A stretch of 49,611 nucleotides of DNA from Saprospiraceae bacterium (lineage in GTDB: Bacteria > Bacteroidota > Bacteroidia > Chitinophagales > Saprospiraceae), in assembly GCA_020848695.1 (NCBI GenBank), contig JADLHT010000042.1:1-49611 (forward strand). The letters are read 5' to 3'. The position numbers and the translations under genes are program-made. Of this stretch, positions 38,101-46,898 are shown piece after piece. The first letter of the stretch is position 1, and every line of letters starts with the position of its first letter. The notes beneath the pieces were generated by a model, which was not told the DNA's origin, ran no database searches, and saw nothing but the letters and a program-made list of their open reading frames with translations.

Positions 38101-38638
38101 TCTCCTTGATAAGACTCTGTTTTCTGCCAATGACAATATTGCCATACTTGTTATTTGAAATAACTCCCATTACCTCATTATTAAAAATAGAAATTGCAGC
38201 AATTGATTGTTCATCATCTTGTAAGACTCCTTGATAAAACACACCTTCACGAAGAGAAATTCCATTATGATCATCCTGAGTTGTCAATTTTGCAGTTTCA
38301 TCATATAGCTTAACCTTCGCTAGAAACAAGGTTTGAGTACTCTGATCAGCAAGAGGAATTTGAAGTTTAAGATAATCCGGTTTGTTGCTTTGGATGAGTG
38401 CAATGTTTTCAGATATCAGATCCAGCTGTACAAGCTCATTGATGATCTCAGAATTTTGGAGTCGAAATGATTCATTTATAATTACATTTCTAAAAAGTCT
38501 TATTGAATTAAAAGGAACTTGATTGTTAAGTGCATCCTTTATTCGGGAATGGATCAAACTATTTGGATTCTGCGACCCTAGAACTTGATTTATAAATACT
38601 AAATAAAAGAATACGATAGCCTGAATTACTGATTTCAT
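35189..38638 (-). CDS. Secreted reprolysin-like zinc metalloprotease with SprB repeats and T9SS tail
   Basis: The 1149-residue protein has a signal peptide (cleavage near VLGSQ), an N-terminal propeptide-like region to about 200, and an M12B-type metalloprotease domain with the zinc site HEMGHNFGSWH (H368, E369, H372, H378) preceded by cysteine-rich sequence. Ig/PKD-like and Cys-rich sections follow, then three SprB-type repeats (about 870-1075: RWSNGESDSI...TGTYTVEI, GTQPFIVNWNIG, GGRVPYRYQWST...NLPPGNYTVTV) and a T9SS type A sorting domain (VSPNPFRNQIIVES to KLW). It is predicted to be exported and surface-anchored. A TATTTTTG element (38644-38651) with a TTG 18 bases further could be the promoter; this would leave almost no leader. 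Confidence 0.9.
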   Translation of the reverse strand: MKSVIQAIVFFYLVFINQVLGSQNPNSLIHSRIKDALNNQVPFNSIRLFRNVIINESFRLQNSEIINELVQLDLISENIALIQSNKPDYLKLQIPLADQSTQTLFLAKVKLYDETAKLTTQDDHNGISLREGVFYQGVLQDDEQSIAAISIFNNEVMGVISNNKYGNIVIGRKQSLIKENERSHVIYLESKLPIKNPFTCAVDEIHHQSSQSMATMATAQNTFPNACKAVKVYLECANRMYTDRQNSKTQVEIYITGAFNVVKALYAAESVNIEISEIKVWTTPDPYLKTTLSNILYDYSAKVKNNFNGTLAQLITTYPIQQQGGIAFVNGMCRTWDPTNGGPHSFAYIFNNYSSLPTYSWTVEVMAHEMGHNFGSWHTHSCVWGPNKNSQIDNCQPADIGSCNDGKTPVGGGTVMSYCHLTGVGINFSKGFGKEPGDILRNAILTKSCIPASYTPFTSKVVKSPYYEGDSIRLQARPFNNKYIYEWFNHDYIFNKKDTAVTIKKTGIYTLAVSNVNCTEYAKPDTFEFKDFLVNLGCPVIEGKRDSFVSEVNVQVDNSDFNTDSLIFPNNLYSQVPNDAKDVRVELQMNIAAKSTSFVRSVISKYSSPDTIGIVNDNFIPNENHPFSIRNGSFTRILGNFDPAGIWKFSGIDTRSDAMGYDALVTYKIVLSWRTKDSVSSCDLYFCDNKPLLLDAGVQNGSYTWTTGATTKILNVSQEGPIGVSVKKGSYSSSHTVNMVKVNTHFAQSVKICEGSNLKIGNKYYDLAGIYVDTLMQTNGCDSILTTSLEVINKVRTRDTIFKCFNELYNNVNLVHDTTFIEANIGSNNCDSVHSRFIKVNPRITSSISYEKKCNNEGTSIRLESGGGSGRLSYRWSNGESDSIIVGARTGTYTVEIKDENSCLLIDEVKIENFDSISIHPKISEVKCFGQQNGEIELEFLTGTQPFIVNWNIGQQGNKISSLASGKYVVIITDFNGCRLESSIVLGSPDLLFVDAVINPSFGANGSISLNVQGGRVPYRYQWSTSDTTSEIFNLPPGNYTVTVSDNNACSNVQTYSVQSKVGVKDYNFESQVLVSPNPFRNQIIVESQKELIDNLRLHDYNGRMIIEQNSIKSNKAILETSKLTPSIYFLNVRMTSGREWRKHVVKLW

Positions 38639-38705
38639 ACAACAAAAATAACCATTCCCTAATATTCACAATTACTTATCAAAAAAAATTAAGGTTACTA
38701 CTTTA

Positions 38706-41492
38706 TTATTCTATTAACTTTATTGAATATCTTAATCCGTTTTCTTCATAGACAAAAAAGTAGATACCTGGAGGGATAAAACTAAACTTAGCTACCTCGC
38801 GTTCCAAAACTTGTCCGGTCGAGTTTACTAGGATACCTTCCGGGAATTTGTTGAACAATTCTTGAATTAAATTATTCGATATCCGGACTATCGAACGTTC
38901 TTTCATTTCCTTATCTTCAATAACCTTGCCATATTGAGTACAGGATTTAATATACTTTCCTCTCCAGATACAGTCACCCTTCTTAACTTCAACACTAAGG
39001 TTATTATAATAGGGTTGCATCATATGTACAAATGATCCGTTAGAACCTGTTGACCATTTGATTTCGTAATCTGTGGGATTGACCAACTGTCCATTTGTCT
39101 CAAATAATGCAACAATGAAGTTGCATTCATTACTGCATACTGATTCACATAGACTAAGAGGGTAACTGAGATTTTTACTAATATCATAATCATCTTCACA
39201 GGAGGAAAGCACAAATTCCAGATCTTTGCATGGACCATTACAACTCAAGGTAACTTTCTTTCGGAATCTCTTTGTACATATATCTGCATTTTCTATAGTC
39301 TTTGCTCTTTTCGGCAACCAGGAATAGTACTTTGAAGTTAGGCTGTACTCATCACCATTGAATATCTGTATTGGATTCTTGTTTAAAACGGTATACTGAG
39401 GATGCGTAGAAGATGCTAAAATATTCCAAAATAATTCATGCTCATAGATAGTTGGATTAATAATTTGTCCTTTCGAGTTCTTTACACTCAATTCAATCAT
39501 TCCAGATGGCAAGCATGCTTCTTCAATGAAAATATCGCAAGGATCAAAAATACAGGAAACTACGACTATTTTAACTACATCCTGCCGCTCACAAAATTTA
39601 TTATATGATCTTAGAATATATATTGAGCTATTGGATGGAAAGGCTAATGGATTGGGACAATCTGTACAACTTAATCCGGTTGAAGGTATCCATTCATACG
39701 AGTATCCTGTTGGAAAAGTACCTTTAATCTGAATGGTATCTCCAAAGCAAATGGTATCCACACTATTCTCAATTATGGGTCTCTCAATTTTTACGTTAAT
39801 CTCTTTGATCAAAGTATCACTACAACCAATGTCGGTTTTTGACACAAGAATTAGTTTATAAATTCCTTCCTTGTTGACCTTAAATTCTGGATTTCGATCT
39901 GAAGAAAATTGGGTATTCATATTCTCAATTAAATACCAGCTCCACGAAACTATGATTGAATGATCTGAATATGACGAATCTCGACCGAATATTGCAATAG
40001 GAAAATCACAATTTGCTATATTCATTGAAAAATCTGCTATAGGTTTCTCATTTAAAATGGTAAGTTCTTTCACTATTGAATCTCTACACCCTCTTTCATT
40101 CTGAATATATAACTTCACGCTCAGTTGTCCTTCTTTGTTTACATTAAATTTTGGATCTTCCTGAGAGGATGTAAATGTATTGATGCCATCATCTAATATC
40201 CATTCTCTTGTTAAAGTTCCGGATATTGGATTGGTACTTAAGTCATTCAATGTCAATTCAAATGGGAACTTGCATTTATCGTACTCAAATTTAAAATCAG
40301 CCTTAGGCTTTTGTAATTTAATATCAAATTCCTTCGTAAGCGTATCTCTGCAACCTGTTGCTGATTCAATGATCAACCTGATTTTGGTAATTCCTTCTTT
40401 GAGTATATTGAATTTAGGATTTCTTTCAACAGAATTTTGAATAGTATTCCCATCATCATAAGTCCATATCCTTGAAGTAATATTAGAAAACGAATCTACA
40501 GATTGATCCGTACATTGAAATTCGGACGGGAATTCACAAAGTTTGAAATCAGTTGTAAATTCAGCTTCCGGTGCAGAATTACAAAGTCTGACATTGATTT
40601 GAAAATCTCTTCTCAGGACAGTTAACAATACACCTTTCCGATACTCTTCAACACAATAGGCAATTAAATATTGTGCAATAACAGGAGTAGCAAATCCGGT
40701 CATGACACCAGTATTGGCATCAATACTTAAAGCAGGACTTCCCCCAATCATATCATTCAGACTATATGGATTAAGAAACTGAACTAGACCATAAGGTGGA
40801 TTGCTTGGAGTAGTTGGTAAGGGCACAGCTTGTGATGCACCAACATACGGTGTGCACAATTTATAAACTACAGAGTCACCCTCCGCGTCCGTAACCTGAA
40901 GATCAAACCGCAATGGCTTTCCACCACATATATAAATTGGCGGATAAGCTCCCATCTTCGGGCTTGAATTACATAATGTTAATGCCTCTTCCTTAATCTC
41001 AATCGTATAAGTTGCTCCTGTTGCTTGAGGATTTACAATATTATTGATTGTCATATTTCTACAACAACGTTGATAAGCTAATATATAACCTCCGGGTCTG
41101 AAAGGAAGTAAAATTTGTTCTATATAGGTAGTTGTATGAACACAAACATCCCCTCCTATCAAGCCACAATCTCTTGATTCAATTTCATTGAGCGTATCAT
41201 TGTTTAATAATTTCATCATTAAAACCCCATTGTTACCTAACTGATTAATGAGATTTCCTTGTGCATCAAAAATACCAACATGCGCAGGATCGTCAAATTG
41301 GGCACCCGGATTACCATTAAGACAATCCCTTCTTAAGGTTAGCGAAATGGAATATAGATTATTACCTAAACAACGATATTGCAAATCGCCTCCAACGATA
41401 TGAGATGCATCAACTCTGACAAAACTAAAGAATACAAATATTATAAAAGATATTGGACCATTAGCCAATAATTTAAACTTTAATTTTAACAT
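38706..41492 (-). CDS. Exported PKD-domain adhesin-like protein
   Basis: The 928-residue product has a signal peptide followed by the SHIVGGDLQYRCLGNNLYSI module found at the start of many Bacteroidota gliding/adhesion proteins (about 30-310, with YQRCCRNM and YICGGKPL), then three or more PKD-type repeats, each ending like NPKFNILKEGITKIRLI (about 330-600), a cysteine-rich part and a short C-terminal stretch (SFIPPGIYFFVYEENGLRYSIKLIE) like the end of a T9SS sorting domain. It should be surface exposed; a role in adhesion or motility is inference. ATG 41490-41492 is chosen before the signal peptide. A perfect-spacing promoter lies 33 bases upstream. Confidence 0.85.
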   Translation of the reverse strand: MLKLKFKLLANGPISFIIFVFFSFVRVDASHIVGGDLQYRCLGNNLYSISLTLRRDCLNGNPGAQFDDPAHVGIFDAQGNLINQLGNNGVLMMKLLNNDTLNEIESRDCGLIGGDVCVHTTTYIEQILLPFRPGGYILAYQRCCRNMTINNIVNPQATGATYTIEIKEEALTLCNSSPKMGAYPPIYICGGKPLRFDLQVTDAEGDSVVYKLCTPYVGASQAVPLPTTPSNPPYGLVQFLNPYSLNDMIGGSPALSIDANTGVMTGFATPVIAQYLIAYCVEEYRKGVLLTVLRRDFQINVRLCNSAPEAEFTTDFKLCEFPSEFQCTDQSVDSFSNITSRIWTYDDGNTIQNSVERNPKFNILKEGITKIRLIIESATGCRDTLTKEFDIKLQKPKADFKFEYDKCKFPFELTLNDLSTNPISGTLTREWILDDGINTFTSSQEDPKFNVNKEGQLSVKLYIQNERGCRDSIVKELTILNEKPIADFSMNIANCDFPIAIFGRDSSYSDHSIIVSWSWYLIENMNTQFSSDRNPEFKVNKEGIYKLILVSKTDIGCSDTLIKEINVKIERPIIENSVDTICFGDTIQIKGTFPTGYSYEWIPSTGLSCTDCPNPLAFPSNSSIYILRSYNKFCERQDVVKIVVVSCIFDPCDIFIEEACLPSGMIELSVKNSKGQIINPTIYEHELFWNILASSTHPQYTVLNKNPIQIFNGDEYSLTSKYYSWLPKRAKTIENADICTKRFRKKVTLSCNGPCKDLEFVLSSCEDDYDISKNLSYPLSLCESVCSNECNFIVALFETNGQLVNPTDYEIKWSTGSNGSFVHMMQPYYNNLSVEVKKGDCIWRGKYIKSCTQYGKVIEDKEMKERSIVRISNNLIQELFNKFPEGILVNSTGQVLEREVAKFSFIPPGIYFFVYEENGLRYSIKLIE

Positions 41493-41524
41493 AATTTTGT
41501 TTCTATTATTTTGACAAAACTTAG

Positions 41525-41555
41525 CAAATATAATTCTTTGTAAGAATAATTCCAA
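41525..41555 (-). promoter_or_regulatory. Promoter of the PKD-protein gene
   Basis: On the minus strand, TTG (41553-41555), 20 bases, then TATATTTG (41525-41532): an exact match to TTG-N19-21-TAnnTTTG, 33 bases upstream of the start codon. It also supports placing the start at 41492 and not at 41555. Confidence 0.7.
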
Positions 41556-41615
41556 ATCTGGATTTAATGGTTTAAACCAAAATCATTTCAATGTGAAAAA
41601 TGGAAATTATCAGCA

Positions 41616-42560
41616 TTACAATTGAATTGAAATCAAAGTTCCTCCTGATCCACTTAACCAATATTTTTCGGAATCGAACTGAACATCATAATAATTGACA
41701 AAGGGAACATTCTGTAATTCTACCCAATTGTTACCTCCGTCGGAAGTCATCCAGACAATTCCGGATTCGCCGGCAACTATTCCTTCCATTTCATTTTTAA
41801 AACAAATACATCGAAATGGCTTGAAACCAACGAGTAATTTTTGTGCATCCCTTAGTTTTCTCCAGGCAAGTCCTCTATTACTTGTTTTGAGAATATCTCC
41901 ACCAATTCCACACATATATCCAATACTATCATTAATAAAATACATATCTCTAAAATGATCTCCTGTAATGTTTATGGTGTCCCAATTCATTCCTCCATTC
42001 TGAGTCTTTAATACAATTCCAAAACCGGATGCAACCCAATTCAAACTATCTATACAGTGAATAGAATTCATTTCTCTCTGCGTGTTCAAAACTTCAAAAA
42101 GGGTATCTTTTAAAATGGATGCTTTGTAAATATATCCGACTCGAAACGATTCTCCTCCGGCAAGTAGAATATTATCCGGAGACCAAGCATCAATAGCTCT
42201 AAAAAAAATATAATCTCCAAAACTAAGCTCTTCAGGTTTTTGAGAATTCATTATATACAACTTTTTATCAATTCCACAAGCAAAAATATGATCATGTACA
42301 TCACAACACATTGATTGAATACTTCGTCCAGAAAGATCCATAGAGCTCCATGATTTTCCGCCATCTTCAGTCCATAATGCATCGGTATGAAACCAGGAAA
42401 CGCCTCCTCCAATAAATATCTCTTCCGGATTCTTACACACTATTGCATTAATATCGTTGACTGTGCCGGTCTGATACTCTACAAAATCAACATTTAATTC
42501 TTTTTGGCAGGAAAATAAAAGGACCAATAAGATTTTTGAAAAGTAAAATTTATTCAACAC
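41616..42560 (-). CDS. YCF48/BNR-type beta-propeller lipoprotein
   Basis: The 314-residue protein has a lipoprotein signal (KILLVLLFSCQKE). The mature part has repeated blades with the Asp-box-like pattern TxDGGxxW: WTEDGGKSWSSM, KTQNGGMNWDTI, KTSNRGLAWRKL, MTSDGGNNWVEL, interleaved with G/A-V-G-x-G turns. This is the YCF48/Photosystem II stability-like propeller (about seven blades). Ligand unknown. The start is GTG (42558-42560), directly after the TAA of the upstream gene, so the two genes are coupled without a gap. Confidence 0.85.
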   Translation of the reverse strand: MLNKFYFSKILLVLLFSCQKELNVDFVEYQTGTVNDINAIVCKNPEEIFIGGGVSWFHTDALWTEDGGKSWSSMDLSGRSIQSMCCDVHDHIFACGIDKKLYIMNSQKPEELSFGDYIFFRAIDAWSPDNILLAGGESFRVGYIYKASILKDTLFEVLNTQREMNSIHCIDSLNWVASGFGIVLKTQNGGMNWDTINITGDHFRDMYFINDSIGYMCGIGGDILKTSNRGLAWRKLRDAQKLLVGFKPFRCICFKNEMEGIVAGESGIVWMTSDGGNNWVELQNVPFVNYYDVQFDSEKYWLSGSGGTLISIQL

Positions 42561-43055
42561 TTACTTTTTATAGTAAAGCGGAAAAGAAGCATTTGCACTT
42601 AACATGCACTTATCTTTTAGGCTTACTTTCATTTTATATTGCTTGCAGAATGTTGAAAATAATAAAGTCAGTTTATCAAAATCAACATTTTTAGAGTTTG
42701 GCTTAGGATAATAAACAATATGTCTGATCCTTCCGTCTTCATCAAAGAAAACATTGAACCAAAGCTTAAGTCCATTTAGCTCAACACTTGACTCCTTTGC
42801 AAAGCTGGACAAATCTTCAAGCACGGTTGTCCAAATTTCAAAAGCTTTATCATTATTATAATCGCACAAGCCTATCAACGATTTGTTGTACTTCTCAAGT
42901 AATCGATCATAAGATAGTTCGTACTCCCCAATTAGAAAACTGGAAGGAAGTGAAGCAATTTCTGTCTTACCTGAATATTGTTGATTCTGTCCCCAAATTA
43001 GCGACAGAAGGCTCATCAACAGGATGGTAATAAAATTTCTAATTGCTTTAAACAT
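42561..43055 (-). CDS. Small exported protein of unknown function
   Basis: The 164-residue protein begins with a hydrophobic segment (MFKAIRNFITILLMSLLSLIWG, cleavage before QNQQY), probably a signal peptide. The mature part has the pattern KIWFNVFFDEDGRIRHIVYYPKP, similar to exported Bacteroidota proteins that resemble the C-terminal domain of TonB-like or DUF proteins; I do not recognise a family. ATG 43053-43055 is the natural start because the signal peptide begins there. Its stop directly abuts the GTG of the YCF48 lipoprotein gene, suggesting a functional link. Confidence 0.65.
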   Translation of the reverse strand: MFKAIRNFITILLMSLLSLIWGQNQQYSGKTEIASLPSSFLIGEYELSYDRLLEKYNKSLIGLCDYNNDKAFEIWTTVLEDLSSFAKESSVELNGLKLWFNVFFDEDGRIRHIVYYPKPNSKNVDFDKLTLLFSTFCKQYKMKVSLKDKCMLSANASFPLYYKK

Positions 43056-43169
43056 TTGTATTACAAAACTACATACAATTATTGAATTATACACGCTAAA
43101 TTAGATTATCCAATTCTTATTAAAAAAAAACATATTTTTGTACAATTATTTGATTAAATAATTTTTAAA

Positions 43170-43739
43170 TTGATCTTAGATATTATTTGTGCAATCTTCC
43201 TGGCTTCAAGTTTCTATATTGGTTACAGTAAAGGGATACTTAAAACGGTTTTTGGTGTTCTTTCTGTAGTATTTGGAATTTTATTCTCCCTAAAATTCTC
43301 TTTTGTTATTATCAACTTCCTTGAGAAATTTCTCACCGTTGATCCAAGACTTATTATTGTAATAGGCTTTGTACTTACCTTTCTACTTGTACTTATTGGT
43401 ATTAGAATGATTGGCAAGGGAATTGAAAACATCCTTGAAACTGCTCATATTAATTTTATTAATCAAATAGCCGGAGGAATTTTATCTTGGCTTATTAGTC
43501 TCATTATTTTTAGTTCGATAATTTGGTTTATGGATCAAATCAAATTTATATCACCGGAAACCCAAAAAAATTCAATTAGCTATCCCTTACTAAGAGAAGT
43601 TCCAGAAAAGTCAAAAATTGTGTTTTCTAAAATAAAACCGTTCTTTTCAGAATTTTGGATTAAGACTAAACAAGCAATGGATAAGATTGATGCCAATGTT
43701 CAACCAAATACTCGACCTGATCAAGAGGTGTTAAAATAA
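43170..43739 (+). CDS. CvpA-family membrane protein
   Basis: The 189-residue protein has four membrane segments and the CvpA pattern: ILDIICAIFLASSFYIGYSKGILKTVFGVLSVVFGI, then RMIGKGIENIL and NQIAGGILSWLISLIIFSSII. CvpA was first linked to colicin V secretion in E. coli; the actual role is unknown. The start is TTG (43170-43172); the family start MxLDxxxxxxxxxxxxxGxxKG fits this choice and no ATG is available. The C-terminus is a charged tail. The HExxH gene follows immediately, stop-to-start, without a gap. Confidence 0.85.
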   Translation: MILDIICAIFLASSFYIGYSKGILKTVFGVLSVVFGILFSLKFSFVIINFLEKFLTVDPRLIIVIGFVLTFLLVLIGIRMIGKGIENILETAHINFINQIAGGILSWLISLIIFSSIIWFMDQIKFISPETQKNSISYPLLREVPEKSKIVFSKIKPFFSEFWIKTKQAMDKIDANVQPNTRPDQEVLK

Positions 43740-44096
43740 ATGGAAATTATCTACGTTAACAGAAATCTGCTTAAATTAATAACCGGTAATTTTGCTTCTG
43801 CCATTACACTCTGGCCTTTTGTGCTTTTGAGATCCAGGTCTCTAATTGAAAATAAAACATTAATAAATCATGAGAGAATTCATCTTCGTCAACAAATAGA
43901 ATTATTCATTCTATTTTTTTATATTTGGTATATTTCTGAGTATATATTCTACAGATTGAAAGGCTGTAGTAAAAACCATGCGTACACAAAAATTTCATTT
44001 GAACAAGAAGCATTTGCAAATGAAAAAAATATGAATTACTTAAGTAGCAGAGCATGGTATGCTCAAATCAAGTATCTCAAGAAATCTAAGAACTAA
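43740..44096 (+). CDS. Small HExxH membrane protein (putative metalloprotease)
   Basis: The 118-residue protein has two hydrophobic segments (about 16-31 and 51-70) and the sequence NHERIHLRQQIEL, where H44, E45 and H48 form an HExxH zinc motif. A later SFEQEAFANE stretch (E88, E90, E95) could supply the third ligand as in gluzincins. The motif sits between the membrane segments, as in small membrane-bound proteases. It may be a conserved Bacteroidota family without a characterised member, but no search was run. It abuts the cvpA stop codon, so it is coupled to it. It is convergent with the TPR gene 16 bases away. Confidence 0.65.
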   Translation: MEIIYVNRNLLKLITGNFASAITLWPFVLLRSRSLIENKTLINHERIHLRQQIELFILFFYIWYISEYIFYRLKGCSKNHAYTKISFEQEAFANEKNMNYLSSRAWYAQIKYLKKSKN

Positions 44097-44112
44097 ATTT
44101 AAACCCAAATTA

Positions 44113-45741
44113 TTATTTATTACCCAACAGCTTTAAATTATCAGATGCTTCCAAATTTGTTGGGTCTAACTCAAGGATTTTACTGTAATGCATTTTAGCA
44201 AGTTCATTATTATTATTCTGAACATTATAATAAGCCATATAACGATGTGACAGAATCAGATTTCTTACTACACTAGCCTGTTTTGTATCTGCACTTGCTA
44301 TTTCTATGTATTTTTCAAAATAGGGTTTTGCCAGAAAATTAACATTTTCCGGATCCAGATTAGCATTACATTTTGCCCGATATATCCAGCCCTGAGCATA
44401 ATTCGGCGTGAGCTCTAAAAGCTTTGCAAAAGAACTATCGGCTCTACTATATGCTTCATCAAAAAATTGGCACAAACCAAGATAATACAATTCACTACTG
44501 TTAAGAGGTTTCAGATTGTTTTTCTTAATATACCATTCTTCTCCTTTTTTATAAATCTTTGCATCATAATAAGCTTTAGCTATAACGCCATATACTTCTA
44601 ATTCGCGACTAGAATCGAGTTCAATTAATTTATTGTAGGACCACTCCATAGTATCCAATAAATTCAACTTAGAAGGATCTTTTGTAGTATCTAAAACAAA
44701 TAATTTAAAAGCTGACTTAGCCAGATACTCGTAATCGGAAACATATAATTTTCTTTCAGTTGATTTTGATGCAGACTGTAGCAATAATTGATTTGACTTA
44801 TAAGACTTTTCAAATTCCCCTGTTTCAAAATATGACCAGGCAAGCCAACGATAGATGGTATACTCTTCAGGGTTACTCCCAATGATCTGATTTCCTACTT
44901 CAATGGCCTTGTTGTAATCTTTCGCCTGGTAACATAAAAATTTTACCAATCTTACTTTAGCTCCAATATCGCTACCCACTAAAGAAGTATACTTTTCTAG
45001 AACTGGAATTACCTTATCAATTTTTCTACTCTTGATATAAGATTCATACAAATCTTTATAAGCTTGTGCGTAATTCGGATTCAATTTAATGGCGGTCTCC
45101 AGTTTCTCAATGGCGAGATCATATTTACCAGAAGAATTCCAGATACGAGCCATCTTGACATAGGTCTCCGGTTCAATCCTGTTTTTTTCTACAGCCGTTT
45201 CATAGGCTGTCATGGCAGATCCCGGTTCATTATTAGCAACATGAGCATCTCCTTTATAAATCCAGTATTTGACAATTTTTGGATCTAAATCTCTTGCCTG
45301 AGTAAAATACTCAAGTGCCTCTTTGGGTTGTGGATTTCTATTGTATAAGTAAGCCGCACCGACCATAGCAATCAGCGCATGGTTCTTGCTGTTTCCTCTC
45401 AACGCGGAATCAAAATATTTCTTGGCTTCAGGTAGGTTTTTCTCATCAATAGCCAGTTTTCCCAATCCGATTTTACATTCATCGCTTTTCGAGTTAGCTG
45501 CAAGTCCTGCGAGATAAGAATCTTTAGCTCCCTTATAATTTTCCATTGCGTAATGAGTTTCTCCTAGATAATATGCGTAAATACTATTTTTTGGATTGGA
45601 AACATTAAGTTTAATGAAGGTATTGAGTGCTGCAGCATAGTTCTCATTTTCCAGCTGTCTTATTCCTTCTTCTAGAGTTTGTGCATCAAGATATAAAAAG
45701 CTGAAAAACAATATTTTAGCAACAATAAAAACTCTTTTCAT
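44113..45741 (-). CDS. Exported TPR protein
   Basis: The 542-residue protein has a signal peptide (MKRVFIVAKILFFSFLYLDA, cleavage before QTLEEG) and at least ten TPR units, e.g. AYYLGETHYAMENYKGAKDSYLAGL, DLAIEKLETAIKLNPNYAQAYKDLY and AKMHYSKILELDPTNLEASDNL. It is probably periplasmic. Genes of this type are often found in Bacteroidota next to a PstS-like binding protein and ExbB/ExbD/TonB genes; here only the PstS-like gene, 121 bases upstream on the same strand, is present. The start ATG 45739-45741 precedes the signal peptide. Confidence 0.85.
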   Translation of the reverse strand: MKRVFIVAKILFFSFLYLDAQTLEEGIRQLENENYAAALNTFIKLNVSNPKNSIYAYYLGETHYAMENYKGAKDSYLAGLAANSKSDECKIGLGKLAIDEKNLPEAKKYFDSALRGNSKNHALIAMVGAAYLYNRNPQPKEALEYFTQARDLDPKIVKYWIYKGDAHVANNEPGSAMTAYETAVEKNRIEPETYVKMARIWNSSGKYDLAIEKLETAIKLNPNYAQAYKDLYESYIKSRKIDKVIPVLEKYTSLVGSDIGAKVRLVKFLCYQAKDYNKAIEVGNQIIGSNPEEYTIYRWLAWSYFETGEFEKSYKSNQLLLQSASKSTERKLYVSDYEYLAKSAFKLFVLDTTKDPSKLNLLDTMEWSYNKLIELDSSRELEVYGVIAKAYYDAKIYKKGEEWYIKKNNLKPLNSSELYYLGLCQFFDEAYSRADSSFAKLLELTPNYAQGWIYRAKCNANLDPENVNFLAKPYFEKYIEIASADTKQASVVRNLILSHRYMAYYNVQNNNNELAKMHYSKILELDPTNLEASDNLKLLGNK

Positions 45742-45862
45742 CTGAAGTAAATTTAAAAAGTGAGCAAAAATACAATTTTTCATTTTGAAATGTTTTCAAT
45801 TATTCACTATGACTTCCTTATCCATAACCGGTTAATTTAGGTTTTGTTAAAAACAGCTTAAT

Positions 45863-46786
45863 TTAATTGATGACCTGTATGTCTCCGGAAGGCTTTATTT
45901 CAATCCATCTATCTGTTTGATACAAGGGCAAAAAACCTGCTTTGAGTAGAATTCTTTGTCCGATCTCACTCGTTATAAATGAAGCAAATCCTAATCCAAG
46001 ATCAGATCTTCCTGAACGGCTGATCAATTTCAAGGTTCGGGTCAAAGGATACTTTCGATCCTGAAGATTATATTGATACGGTCTTACAAATCCACTTTGT
46101 ATCGAGTCGATGGGTCTAGAAATTCCTACCAATCTGTTTTTCTTTAATAAATTCTGTGCATCCTGATCGTCAGAATCACTTACTCTTGACCAATCAATGA
46201 ATCCGATATAATCTTTATTTTTTGAAACAAGGATTACAAGACTATCTATTGAATTTAATGCATAAAAATTCTGCGGTAAACCTTCTTGATTTACCAATTC
46301 TGATAATGTTCTGGCAATTCCTGAAGATTTATTTTCTATTACAAATTTTCTGTTTGAAATTCTTCCTTTATTTCTGAATGCATCCAGTAAATCTTCATAC
46401 ACAAGGACACTGTCAAAGGATTCAAACGAACTAATTACCGCAATAGCACTGATGGCAAACGGATAAGTTTTAGGATGTAAGTTTTTTTGTTGATCCAAAA
46501 ATTGAAGTGCCGATGAATCAAGTGAACGAGTTGTAATAATAATATCCAGAGAATCATTCAAAAATCCATCATACAATTCATTTTCACTAAAATAATGAAT
46601 ATTTACATTGGCATGTGGATAATTTCTTTCAAATATTTGTTCTTCTTGTTCTACAATTGATCGTAAAGCTTCGTCACAAAAGATATCAATTTCTCCTGAA
46701 ATCGGGCTAGAAACCTCAGAAGTCTTTCTAGTACAAGAAAAATTACACAATATAATGAGCGCCGCAATAGAAAGAAAACATCTCAT
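45863..46786 (-). CDS. PstS-like substrate-binding lipoprotein
   Basis: The 307-residue protein has a lipoprotein signal (ALIILCNFSCTRK) and a type 2 periplasmic-binding fold related to PstS phosphate-binding proteins: SGEIDIFCDEALRSIVEQEEQIFERNYPHANVNI, LDIIITTRSLDSSALQFLDQQ, and YPLTRTLKLISRSGRSDLGLGFASFITSEIGQRILLKAGFLPLY. True phosphate-binding motifs (TGSG-like) are replaced by KSSGIARTLSEL, so the ligand is unsure. In many Bacteroidota the gene is beside ExbB-ExbD-TonB and a TPR gene. It is followed by the TPR gene and is divergent from hppA. Confidence 0.82.
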   Translation of the reverse strand: MRCFLSIAALIILCNFSCTRKTSEVSSPISGEIDIFCDEALRSIVEQEEQIFERNYPHANVNIHYFSENELYDGFLNDSLDIIITTRSLDSSALQFLDQQKNLHPKTYPFAISAIAVISSFESFDSVLVYEDLLDAFRNKGRISNRKFVIENKSSGIARTLSELVNQEGLPQNFYALNSIDSLVILVSKNKDYIGFIDWSRVSDSDDQDAQNLLKKNRLVGISRPIDSIQSGFVRPYQYNLQDRKYPLTRTLKLISRSGRSDLGLGFASFITSEIGQRILLKAGFLPLYQTDRWIEIKPSGDIQVIN

Positions 46787-46848
46787 AATTAAGTACGCAA
46801 TTACAAAGTAACGTATTTCCTCATAATTTGTTAATCAATGAGCTCTTT

Positions 46849-46878
46849 TTGCCAAAAAGCCTGAGAAACCTATCTTTG
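46849..46878 (+). promoter_or_regulatory. hppA promoter, Bacteroidota type
   Basis: TTG (46849-46851), 19 bases, then TATCTTTG (46871-46878): exact match to TTG-N19-21-TAnnTTTG, 20 bases upstream of the hppA start codon. Confidence 0.75.
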
Positions 46879-46898
46879 CGCTTTAAATTCAAATCAAA

